From Hymenopus coronatus (lineage: Eukaryota; Arthropoda; Insecta; Mantodea; Hymenopodidae), in contig CM060880.1 in NCBI GenBank assembly GCA_030762935.1, forward strand, positions 14,501,001-14,565,000: a stretch of 64,000 nucleotides of DNA, given 5' to 3'. The notes beneath the pieces were generated by a model, which was not told the origin of the DNA, searched no databases, and saw nothing but the letters and a program-made list of their open reading frames with translations. The translations under genes were made by a program, and so were the position numbers. Below are positions 46,922 to 56,831 of this stretch, piece by piece; position 1 is the stretch's first letter; every line of letters begins with the position of its first letter.

Positions 46922-47340
46922 TGTCAAATTTGACTCCGTGCTTTCACCAAGAGCGGTGAATGTCAAAGTTCACTCCGTGCTTTCACCAAGAGCGGTGAAT
47001 GTCAAAGTTGACTCCGTGCTTTCACCAAGAGCGGTGAATGTCAAAGTTGACTCCGGCTTTCACCAAAAGTGGTGAATGTCAAAATTGACTCCGTGCTTTC
47101 ACCAAAAGTGGTGAATGTCAAATTTGACTCCGGCTTTCACCAAGAGCGGTGAATGTCAAAGTTGACCCTGTGCTTACACCAAGATTTGTGAACGTCAAAA
47201 TTGACCCTGTGCTTACGCTAAGAGTGGTGAATTATCAATACTGACCTTGTGCTTACACCATTGGTTGTGAATTATCAAAATTGACCTCATGGTTTCACCA
47301 CGGATGGTGAATTGTCAAAAAGTAATCCTCTACTTACATC
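46922..47340 (+). repeat. 39-bp hairpin-bearing minisatellite, about 10.5 units
   Basis: Each unit contains TTCACCAAGAGCGGTGAA (6-bp arms, 6-nt loop) and GTCAAAGTTGAC (5-bp arms). Units 1-6 are nearly identical. Units 7-11 diverge progressively to the right while conserving the TTCACC/GGTGAA-type pairing in part. Length varies 38-40 bp by single-base indels. Non-coding: units do not keep one open frame. Confidence 0.9.
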
Positions 47341-47875
47341 AGCAGTGGCTTTAAATGTTGCAACACATGTAAATTCCCAGATATGTATATATTTGACAAG
47401 ACCAACAATAGTGTTAGAGAGTAGCAGTATCCATACTGTATCAGAGTTTGTGTAGCTAATGGCTGAACATGGAGCAGACTCATTAAATGTAATGGAGGGT
47501 CATCTTCTCGTAGATACTCCACCACCGGGACATAAACCAGCTGCTATATCGCCCGAGATCACGCGAACTGTCGTCAAGAGAGAGCAGGAAACTGGCAGTG
47601 AAATCAAGACTCTTTGGCGGATCAGACTAACGGGGTCTTCGTCCAACCTTACAACACACATGTGAAATATACTTCCACATGGCCAAATTATCATCTGCTA
47701 CACCCACATAGCTTCCCCTAATACGGCAAGAAGTTACAGTTGAAAAGTCACAGAATGTAAGATACATTATTGAAAATTATAACAGCTATTATTTTGTCGT
47801 GTAACAAAATTAGAGCTTGCATGGTTACTCAAGTAAACATTTTGTATTGTCTCAATTCATTGCTCTAATAAAAAT
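47341..47875. other. Sequence without a recognised feature
   Basis: Opposed frames of 63-68 codons (47334-47694) show no domain. No repeat match. Confidence 0.45.
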
Positions 47876-49650
47876 CTGATGTGTTCCATTGACATGACCT
47901 TCTATACATCTCTGCAATAAATTATTGTTAAAAAGCTTATGCTTCGTAGAAAAATGACAGTCAAAACCTGGTTGCTATGTGACGAAGTTCCTTTGTTTGT
48001 ATGGACAGGAGTTGACAAAATCCTGTATAAGAAAAGTAAAAGTATTTTAAAACTGAAATCATTAACAAGGAATATCTCAAAGACGGTCAACTCCATAAAA
48101 AAATGTATATAACATAAATTGTGTCTTTTAACGAGCTCTACCAGTTTTGTATAGTAAGTTTTTGTTTATCTCTTACGGTTATTAGTTATGTAAAATTCCG
48201 TAAAATTCACCTAAAAAAACAAGACATACATTTTCTGTCATGTAAATATCTTCAAAAAACGATATTTTAATAAAAAAACGTTAAAGCCATTTTTGAGAAA
48301 ATCAAAATTCTCGAAAATTTTCCCATGTAAAGGGTAGTTGGGGTGGGGGATTTTCTTGCAAATCTTCGTGTCACATCCTTGGAATATACCAAACTAAAAT
48401 ACCTAGTTTAGTATTTAACAATTTTATCGTTTTTGAGGTATGGTGTCCACAGACACAGACACACACGCAACGCACACGGACCTTTTTCTAAAAATGCTCT
48501 TTTTTTACTCTCTCTACACCTACTATATACATAGTGTATAGAGAAGGTATTGTATTGCACCCAAAATTTCGATACCGAGATTTCACCGGAAATACATGTT
48601 TTGGGCCCCCCTGAGTAAAAAAAACACATTTTTGGAAAAAGGTCCGTGTATGTGTGCGTGCGTGTGTGTGTCTGTCTGTGGACAGCATAGCTCAAAAACG
48701 AAAAGGCCGCTAAATCCCAAACTTGGTATTTAAGTTTGGTGTCTTCCAAGGATGCGACAAGAAGGCTTTCAAGAAAATCCTCCGACCCCAAACTACCCTT
48801 TACATGCAACTTTTTTCGAAAATTTTTATTTTCTCAAAAATGGCTCTAACAATTTTGTTTAAAATCTCTCACACTTAAGATATTTACAAGCCAAATAAAA
48901 TGTATATTTTGACTTTTCTGGGAATAGTCGCAAAAGACCACTTTATTCTGGATGATTTTGATTGAATTTTACATAACTACCCCAAACCACCCTTTAAATG
49001 GAATTTTTTCCGAACATTTTGTTTTTCTCAAAAATGGCTCTAACGATTTTTATTAAAATCTCTAACACCTAAGATATTTACATGCAAATAAAATGTATGT
49101 CTTGTACTTTCTGGAAATAGCCTCTAAAGACCTCTTTATTCTGGATGATTTTTATTGAATTTTGCATAACTGCTAAACCGTAAGAGATTATCAAAAAATT
49201 ACAAAACAAAAATGTAGATCACGATAAAACACACAATTTATGTCACATACATTTTTTCATGGAGTTGACCGTTTTTGAGATATTCCTTGTTATTGGTTTC
49301 TGCTTTAAAACTCTTATACCTTTGTCATACAGGAATTTGTCAACTCCTGTCCATACAAACAAAGAAACTTCAGTCACATAGCAACCAGCTTTTGACTATC
49401 ACTTTAACCTATGGTACTCCCTTATTTCGTTTCTACTTATAAGGAAGCAAGTAGTAAGACTATTTTCTGAATTAGCATGAAGTAAATAGAAGCATAAGCT
49501 TTCTAACAATAATTTGTAGCAGAGAATTAGAGAAAGTCATGTGAGTGGAAAACATCAATTTTTTTTTCGATACAGGCGACCCTAAAGCATGTATTTCCGG
49601 TCGGCCCACGAGGATTTGAACACGGGTTACACCTGGTGAAATCTTGATAC
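47876..49650 (+). mobile_element. HINE-like host copy split by another HINE-like element
   Basis: The host starts TCTGATGTGTTCC (47876), runs to 'ctaaaaatgctctttttt' (48504), and resumes as 'cgatacaggcgaccctaaag' (49562) to about 49650, where it breaks up. The break lies exactly in the family's T tract before GGATACAGG, so the host supplies the target sequence for the inner copy. Confidence 0.83.
48507..49558 (-). mobile_element. HINE-like element with an internal 194-bp duplication
   Basis: Opens with the hairpin (TACTCTCTCTACACC) and ends GGAAAACATCAA. The segment from 'ccccaaactacccttt' to 'gaattttacataactac' (48787-48980) is repeated at once (48981-49175) with scattered differences, so the duplication is not recent. 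Confidence 0.84.
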
Positions 49651-49955
49651 ATCTGGTTACTAGGAGACTGAAAGTTGTGCGCCAAGGACATTATCAAAGC
49701 GCATCTACAAGTGCGATAACCCCCGAATATATTAACACCTATTGGCTATCTGCCGCACGTAGCTACATAAGATTTGCGTTTTGATCAGCCCACGCTCCAC
49801 GGCGTACATTGACCCTTCTCGCGCAGCCTGCTTGGCACCACTCCACCCGTAACACAGTGATGTAATGTGTTCTGCCTAATTTATACTCCTCCTCCTTACT
49901 TCCGCCCAACATCATACATCGAATCTTCTGCCTTTAACTAAGTCGCTATTAAAAC
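49651..49955. other. Sequence without a recognised feature
   Basis: Moderate GC; no exon or repeat recognised. A tRNA-like scrap 'gaggatttgaacacggg' (49608-49624) lies just before it. Confidence 0.4.
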
Positions 49956-50247
49956 CTCACATGACTTTCTCTACATCTCTGCAACAAGTTATTGTTAAAA
50001 ACATTATGCTTCTATTTACTTCATGCCAATCGAGAAAAAAATTACCAGAAATGGTCTTATTACTTGCTTCCTTGTAAGTAGAAGCGAAATAAGGGAGTGC
50101 CATAGGTTAAAGTGATAGTCAAAAGCTGAAGTTCATTTGTTTGTATGGACACGAGTTTCAAATTCCTGTATGAGAAAAGTATAAGTTTTTCCAACTTGAA
50201 ACCAAAAACAAGGAATATCTAAAAAACGATCAACTCCACGTAAAAAG

Positions 50248-50291
<44 letters not shown>

Positions 50292-50802
50292 TGTGTGTTT
50301 TAAAGTGCTCTACCTTTTTTGTGTGGTAAGTTTTTATATAGTCTTAAGGTTTAGCAGTTATGCAAAATTCCGTAAAATTCACTCAGAATAAAGTAGTCTT
50401 CGGAGCTATTCCCAGAAAATTTAAAATATACATCTTATTTGTCACGTAAATATCTTCCACACACGATATTTTAATCAAAATCGTTAGAGCCATTTTTAAG
50501 AAAATCAAAATGTTCGAAAAAAAGTTCCATGTAAAGGGTAGATGGGGGTGGGGATTTTCTAGAAAATCTTCGTGTCCCATCCTTGGAAGATGCCAAACTT
50601 AACTACCAAGTTTGGTATTTAACTGTCTTTAAGTTTTGAGCTATGCTGTCCACAGACACATACACATTTTTGTAAAAAGGCTTTTTTGGGATTCAGGGGG
50701 TCTCAAAACATGTATTTCCGGTGAAATCTCGGTATGAAATTTGTGGGTGCATTACAATACCTTCTGTATACACTATGTACATAGTACGTATAGAGAAAGT
50801 AA
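49956..50802 (+). mobile_element. HINE-like element with a (TA)n tract, 5' terminus missing
   Basis: Begins at 'ctcacatgactttctctaca', missing the first 15 bp, and ends GTATAGAGAAAGTAA. A TA array (50250-50288) replaces the 'gtatataacata' position. The CA tract is minimal. Confidence 0.84.
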
Positions 50803-50903
50803 TAATCGAGGGAAGTAATATGTTGCAAATGTACAAAGCAGGTCTCAGACCGGATGCTTCTTCCCGTCATCCAGGCATCCCGTACCACCGATTAATTATT
50901 TGT

Positions 50904-51190
50904 CGCCCTCCGTGGTGTAATGCTTACCATGCTAACTTCATATACCCAAGGTCGCGGATTCAAACCCGGCGGAGGACGATAGATTTTTTTGGGATGTAAA
51001 AATCCTTAGCATGGCTTCCTTCGGAAGAGAAAAAAAGCCGTTGGTCCCGTGTCGTAGATTTACGGCACATAAAATAACCTCAAGCCTGATAGAGAGGTCT
51101 AGAAAAATTATGCGTCTTTCACGCCCAATTTAGAACGGGACGCTGAGAACCATAGAGTTAAAGAGTGTCTATAAATAACTCGCCATTTAT
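50904..51190 (+). repeat. SINE-D copy 2
   Basis: The complete head CGCCCTCCGTGGTGTAATGC defines the family's 5' end. B box GATTCAAACCCGG (50958-50970), body and 'tctataaataactcgccatt' tail match copy 1. Confidence 0.83.
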
Positions 51191-51399
51191 ACCTACCGAT
51201 TATTTAACATGTGCCCTCCCCATCCTAAACCAAGGGGAGAGGCCTTTCTATACCCCACGAACAGCAATTTCCGGCAGTGAAATAGAGACTGTTTTGGCAC
51301 TTGATTCGGACCAAATGACTTCGTGCGTGCGTGCGAGTCTGGTAGACTCGTGGTGAGCCTAGGTGTTGTTGCTGTGTACCTACCTTGGTAATGAGGTGA

Positions 51400-51830
51400 A
51401 GGCTGAGGTTTAATTTTGAGGTTTCGGGTGTTGGTGGTAAGGAAGTAGCGCTAATAGATTCCTCGAGCGGTTGCGTTTTTTAGGAGTAGCATCCTTTCTT
51501 TCCTCTGCTCCGCTGGTGTTTATTTTTATATTAATTATGTTATTTAATTTTCATAGACCACTCTCAATGGGAGGGGGGCAGTGCTTTGTTCAGCTATTAC
51601 GCTGTTGGCTGGTTTAAAGCCGTTGTTACCGGGGCTGCCCGCAAGCCGTGCGGGGAACCCGGAACCGCCTCTTTCGGCTTTTCAGTGTTTTAAGCACTCC
51701 CCCAGTGATCTGACAAGTGCGTTCTTATGTTCGCCCAATCTAGCGTAGAATTTCTGAGCCCGGCGCCTAATGACATCTTCCACATATGGGAGGGCCGAAG
51801 CTTCATGTAGTAGCCTCAAAGGGAAACGTC
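51400..51830 (-). pseudogene. Jockey-like non-LTR retrotransposon ORF2 tail and 3' UTR
   Basis: On the minus strand 51682-51826 translates as LLHEASALPYVEDVIRRRA followed by QKFYARLGEHKNALVRSL and a TGA at 51682-51684. This resembles the extreme C terminus of Jockey-superfamily ORF2 proteins, where a leucine/proline motif precedes an arginine-rich helix and an H-x-N motif. An upstream stop shows truncation. The GC-rich stretch to the left (51590-51680) is a plausible 3' UTR; its end is not clear. Confidence 0.6.
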
Positions 51831-52525
51831 AACATACAGAATATATGGACCGGAGAGAGGCTATTGACTTGCAGTTTTCCCTTGCTTTATACATTACTCG
51901 GAATTAGTGTAAACAATCCGTGAGAGTTGACAGATATAATTGATTTAAAAATTGCTGCAGGAGAATATGAAATCTAGCACTTATAATGGCTCAAGCACGG
52001 CGATCGAGTTATCTCGACCGTAGCACTGAAAAGGTTAAGGGTTAAATGCACCAGAAATTCGATGTAATGACATTTGACTGTACAAGGGAGAGAAAATATC
52101 GTCAGTGAGGTAACATACAGGCTTGCAGAGAGTATACCTAGCAGAGATTTTGTAAATCTTTGATCAGTTCGATACCAGAGAAGGCTATTTACATGGGCCA
52201 CACAGTTTGCAAGCTCAAAAGCTGGAAGACAATGCTCCGGAACCGGTTTAGGTAGAGGCCAATTTCAGTAGGTAGACAATTATCAGAGTGCTTTACACAG
52301 AGAGTTATAGCTCTGTTCCTGCCGAACTGACCCTAGCAGTTAATGTCCCATTGGGGCAAGGGCTTTCAACTAATCACACCATCTTCCTTCCGGCAAGACC
52401 TCGCTTTGTGTACCACAAGCACCAATCAAAAGCGCTCATTTCATACCTTTCATCACAATATACCACTTCTAACAAGTCCTACTTTTCGCTGAATAAATCA
52501 GCTCACACATGCCTCACATATACTT
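51831..52525. other. Sequence without a recognised feature
   Basis: No repeat match; frames of 75 (-) and 116 (+, running into the HINE-like copy) codons show no domain. Confidence 0.42.
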
Positions 52526-53526
52526 TTTTTACTTTCTCTACACATACTATGTACATAGTGTACACAGAACGTATTGTAATGCACCTAAAAATTCCATATC
52601 GAAGTTTCGCCGGAAATACATGTTTTGAGACACGCTGAATCCAAAAAAAAGCATTTTTAGAAAAAATGTCCATGTGTGTGTGTCTGTGTGTGTGTGTGTG
52701 CCTGTGGGCAGCATAGCTCAAAAACGAAAAGACTGTTAAATACCAAACTTAGTATTTAAGTTTGGCATCTTCCAAGCATGCGACATGAAGATTTTCAAGA
52801 AAATCCCCCCACCCCCAACTACCCTTTACTGGAACATTTTTTCGAAAATTTGTATTTTCTTAAAAATGGCTCTAACGATTTTGATTAAAATGTCAGATAT
52901 TTAAGATATTTACCTGACAAATAAAATGTATATCTTGAATTTTCTGAGAATAGCTTCTGAAGACTAGTTTATTCTGGATGAATTTTACGGAATTTTGCAT
53001 AGCTGCTAAACTGTAAGAGAGGGACAAAAACTTACCACACAAGAAATGTAGAACACGTTAAAACACACAATGTATGTCATATACATTTTTTTCGTGGGGT
53101 TGGTCGTTTTTTAGATATTTCTTGTTTTTGGTTTCAGCTTTGAAAAACTATACTTTTCTCATACGGAATTCGTCAACTCCTGTGCATACAAACAGAGGAA
53201 CTACGGTCACATAACAACCAGCTTTTGAACATCACTTTAACGTATGGTACTCCCTTATTTCGCTTCTACTTACAAGGAAGCAAGTAATAAGACCATTTCT
53301 GCTATTTTTTCTAAATTAGCAAGAAGTTTATAGAAGAATAAGCTTTTTAACAATAATTTGTTGCAGAGACGTATAGAAAGTGATGTGAACTGAATACATT
53401 AGTTGTTTTTTTTTTAATCATTCAGGTGACCTCAAAACATATTTCGGCTGAGTTCTCGGTATCGAATTTTTGGTGGAAATAAAACCTTCTATGTAAGTAA
53501 ATAGTACTTGGTAGGGAAAGTAAAAA
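52526..53526 (-). mobile_element. HINE-like full copy next to an opposite 3' fragment
   Basis: The minus-strand copy (52526-53396) opens at its hairpin. It is followed by a T run and a plus-strand 3' fragment (53412-53526, 'cattcaggtgacctcaaaac' to 'tagggaaagtaaaaa'). The same order of parts occurs at 4826-5780 and 48507-49650, suggesting insertion into the T tract of an older copy. Confidence 0.8.
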
Positions 53527-53915
53527 GGGAAACTAACAAATGCTCCATATTCCCTTATCTACAGAACAAAGGCCCTTTTGTAAGTTGTAAATAGTGAGGG
53601 CGGGTCTTCTTTATTCTCGTTTTCAGAAATTTGTGCGAGTAATAAAATTCCCTGAGCTGCACAAAAGGCACCATAACTCCAGGTGTTATCCTGTACGCGC
53701 TGCTAGGTACTGAAGCAGGTTTGCTGAGAATCTTATGTAGGACAGGGCTGCAACTTGACCGAGCATACATTTATTCCACTTGTGAATAAATCCTACGTTT
53801 CTTGACTCTCTTCAACAAACAAGTTTTACTTAGAAAAGGTTATTCTTTTATCTATATCATCCTAATGGAGATAAACACTAGCAGAATTTGGTATTAATTT
53901 AATTATTTTTTCGCA
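53527..53915. other. Sequence without a recognised feature
   Basis: One minus-strand frame of 71 codons (53555-53770), unrecognised. A weak HINE-like 5'-side fragment may lie at 53830-53900 (ttctttta...cctaatggagataaacacta). Confidence 0.4.
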
Positions 53916-54132
53916 CAAGCCCTGTGTAGGACAGGAGTTGGATAGGGGATGTTGCTCTGGCAGTTCAGTGGTAGAACAACCGGCTAGAGACCGACAGATC
54001 CGTGGTTCAAATCCCGTCTGTCATTGAATTTATCAATCTGACTCTACCCATCCTGTCCTATACACGGTTTCTGTGAAAGAACTATTAAATCAACACCAAT
54101 TGACCATAACAGTTGGCTATACTATGAATCCT

Positions 54133-54751
54133 AAGTAATAGACAGCACTATACATCTAGTGGCTCGGGAGCGTGCACAAGCAGCTGAAAAACATGGAAAT
54201 GCACAAAAGTGTAAGACAAGAGAAAAAAGTATGGCAAGAAGAATGGGCACATGAAACAAAAAAACTGATACCAGATATAGAGCCCTGGATAAACCGGAAA
54301 CATGGACAAGTGGAGTACTATTTAACCCAGTTTTATCGGGGCACGGACGCTTCAAAACCTATTTGTTTAAAATGCCTATCACTAATAGTGAAAACTGTCT
54401 GTATTGTCAGGAAAAGGATACTCCTGAACATACTATATTAAAATGTAAAAAATGGAATAATATAAGACAAAAAATTATCAAACAAGAAATAACATTAATG
54501 CTGGAAACCGAAAATAAATGGAAAATTATCCAAGACATGATAATCAAAATTATAAAAGCTAAAGAATTGGATGAAAAGGAGAGATTAAACATGACTGCTT
54601 CATTGTGAAGTAGTGCTGTGAAGCAGTTTCCGCAATGTGAGCAAGTGAATAAAAGAGGGGTGTTTTTAGTCGGTATGAGTCCGGCACATCAGGGCTATCT
54701 CCCCTGATGTCCATGAGGGTTTTTCCCCCTCTTTACAAAAAAAAAAAAAAA
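54133..54751 (+). pseudogene. R1-clade non-LTR retrotransposon, 5'-truncated 3' end
   Basis: Frames switch twice. VIDSTIHLVARERA (54135 onward) precedes WQEEWAHETKKLIPDIEPWI (about 54230-54290), and after a frameshift near 54335 LSGHGRFKTYLFKMP and CLYCQEKDTPEHTILKC follow. The last is a C-x2-C...H...C zinc-knuckle at the C terminus of R1-type ORF2. The ORF stops at 54606-54608. A 3' UTR (ggtatgagtccggcacatca) and poly-A (54736-54750) complete the insertion. The flanking AATCCT repeat (54127-54132; 54750-54755) matches the uninterrupted sister repeat 'atgaatcctggg' at 55050-55061. The reverse transcriptase part is absent. Confidence 0.85.
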
Positions 54752-55063
54752 TCCTGGGTCTAAAGTACTTAAGACATTGTAAGTCGCCGTTGGGGTTGTC
54801 ATCTCAAAACAATTTGATATCACCTTGTGGTTTACCGGGAAACAAGCGAGTCAGTTGAGAAATTCAATGCTATGCCGGCATGTTGCCATGGTAGCTCAGT
54901 GGCAGAGCAACTGGCTAGAGATCGGGACACCTGTGGTTCAAATCCCGGCTATGGCATTGAATTTTTCAGTCTGACTCTAACTACCCTACCTGTCCTACAC
55001 ATGGTTTCTGTGAAAAAACTATTAAATCAACATAACAGTTGGCTACACTATGAATCCTGGGAC

Positions 55064-55671
55064 TTAACCCTTCATAATGCTGCCAAAAAAGTAGTTCAAA
55101 TGGCCATTTGTGTTAGATGATAGGTGATGAACTGGCCATCCATTCAAAGCCAAATGTTGCCATTGTAGCGTTTAACGCCCGCTTTAACTACTTATGGCAC
55201 CCCAGGCGGTGACACTGATGATACATGAATGATGATGGAGCACCGGTGGAATGCGATGGCGGGGGAAACCGGAGTACCCGGAGAAAACCCGCCCCAGCGC
55301 CGCTTTGTCCACTACAGATCTCACATGCGGTCGCTTGGGATCGAACCCCGACCGTCTAGGTGAGAGTCGAGTGATCTAACCGCTCGGCCACGGCGCGGCC
55401 GTGACGGGGAGAGCCCAAGTAAAATAATCGGTGTGTTGCTTGGAAGCTAATGTGGTTACATTTGCCTGTAGCTATTTCGGGTTTCCTCTTTTATGTATTT
55501 TGAAAATCATTGCAATTTTAGGGCAACAATTGTATATATTTTTACAATATAAAACAGTCTGGATTACTTGTCGTTTATGATTGAAGGTTATGAAATTAAT
55601 CCAAGCCTATTTGTATAGATACGCTTAAAACAAACGAAACTTAGAGCTGCCGACAGGCAACAAAGGGTTAA
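55064..55671 (+). mobile_element. piggyBac-like MITE copy 3, with intact TTAA duplication
   Basis: TTAA at 55064-55067 and 55668-55671. The left CCCTT joins directly to 'cataatgctgcc', so about 260 bp present in copy 1 are deleted at a short TT repeat. The right terminus (cgacaggcaacaaaggg) is intact. The sister repeat at 54751-54771 shows the unoccupied site (atcctgggtctaaagtactt). SINE-E sits inside at 55158-55400. Confidence 0.83.
55158..55400 (-). repeat. SINE-E copy inside the MITE
   Basis: tRNA head at the right, read on the minus strand: GCCGTGGCCGAGCGGTTAGA (A box, Leu/Ser type) and GGGTTCGATCCCAAGCG (B box). The body contains 'ccggagtacccggagaaaac' and the tail 'tttaacgcccgctttaacta'. 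About 28 bp of MITE is missing at the insertion point. A second tail fragment lies at 58325-58370. Confidence 0.8.
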
Positions 55672-55890
55672 AGCACTTACAACATTGTAAGCCATTAGGG
55701 TTTGTCATCTCAAAATAATTTGAAATCATCTTGTGGTTTACTGGGAAACACGCGAGTCAGTTGAGGAATTTAATGCTATGCCGGGATGTTGCCATGGTAG
55801 CTCCGTGGTAGAGCAACCGGCTAGAGACCGGGACATCAAATCCCGGCTATGGCATTGAATGTTTCAGTCTGATTCTACTTATCCAACTAC

Positions 55891-56400
55891 AGAAAGTCTT
55901 CACTTACGTCCCTGTAAGTAACAAGGAAAAAAGGGAGTATACTAAGCAAAAGCAATAGTCAAATCTTTCGCTAAGACAATTGAAATTCGGTACTCTTTGC
56001 ATGGCTAGGAGCGAAACGGCTTCCCGTTTGAGAAGCGTTTAAGTGGTATACAACTGAAAACCAATAACAAGGAATACTTCAAGCGGTTAAAACGACAAAA
56101 AGCAAAATATACGACATAAATTGTTTGTTTTAATGAGAATTATAATTTTTGTGTAGCAAGTTGTAATTTATCTCTAAAGAATTACCAGTTACACAAGTGT
56201 TATCCACAATAAAAAGGAGTTCAGAAGTTATTCCTAGAAAATTCAAAATATACATCGTGGTTTTTAATGAAAAAATCTTAAACATGTGGTATTTTATTAA
56301 AAATCATAAGAGCCATTATTAAGAAAAACTAAATTTTCGAAAAAATTTTGCATTCAAAGGGCAGTTGAGGTGGGGGGATTTAAAAACCTTAATCATTTAT
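55891..56400 (+). mobile_element. Diverged HINE-like remnant
   Basis: Recognisable from 'gtaacaaggaaaaaagggag' to 'ggggggatttaaaaacc', lacking both ends. Divergence is high across its whole length. Confidence 0.55.
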
Positions 56401-56530
56401 GTTCTATATAAATGTTTGACCTCTCCTCACGTAGGCTTGTTAAAAGCATGTTCATAAACTACGGGTCATTAAAATAAATGTCTCGAGTAACAATAAATTC
56501 TCATAACCGATCAATGAGAAACGGGCGCGA

Positions 56531-56659
56531 GTAAACTCCGTGGTCGAGTGGTCAGCGAGGAGGTCCCGGGATCGATTCCCAGCTGGGGCGGGGAATTTTT
56601 CTTTAACCAGAATTACTCCATATCCCCCACAGAGTCTGGAAGTTTGTATGTGAGAGTGA

Positions 56660-56696
<37 letters not shown>

Positions 56697-56813
56697 AGGA
56701 AAATAAAATTGTTTAAAACCAACGTAAAAAGAACCTACAGACAACGAGTTGTTTCAAGTGCAAAGCCCCCGATATGACCTTAGATGTTAACGGGGGCTAT
56801 ATGAATGAAAAGA
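56531..56813 (+). repeat. SINE-B copy with a (TG)n tail
   Basis: Head CTCCGTGGTCGAGTGGTCAG, then a deletion of about 20 bp before 'ggtcccgggatcgattccc'. A TG array (56661-56692) has grown in the body. Tail 'aaagcccccgatatgacctt' and 'gttaacgggggctatatgaa'. Confidence 0.82.
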
Positions 56814-56831
56814 AAGAAAAAAGAAACAAAA

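Larger units (their letters stand above)
53916..55890 (+). repeat. tRNA-bearing tandem repeat, three units, with nested insertions
   Basis: When the LINE insertion (54133-54751) and the MITE (55064-55671) are removed, the rest forms a head-to-tail array of units of about 305-320 bp. Each has the leader 'ttgtcatctcaaaa...ttgtggtttaccggg', a tRNA-like body (about 53950, 54892 and 55796) and a tail ending 'ctatgaatcctggg'. The tRNA-like body at 54892-54963 pairs all seven acceptor positions (GCCATGG with CTATGGC, one G-U) and has a 4-bp D stem, but weak anticodon and T stems. Related to SINE-C at 37.3-38.0 kb. Confidence 0.75.

Noticed and set aside
46922..47340. Possible CRISPR array
   Set aside because: The sequence is eukaryotic, the units are contiguous with no unique spacers, and the whole unit repeats, so it is a minisatellite.
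54892..54963. Functional tRNA gene
   Set aside because: Acceptor and D stems pair, but the anticodon and T stems are mismatched, and near-identical bodies occur in dispersed repeat copies. It is best read as a tRNA-derived repeat.
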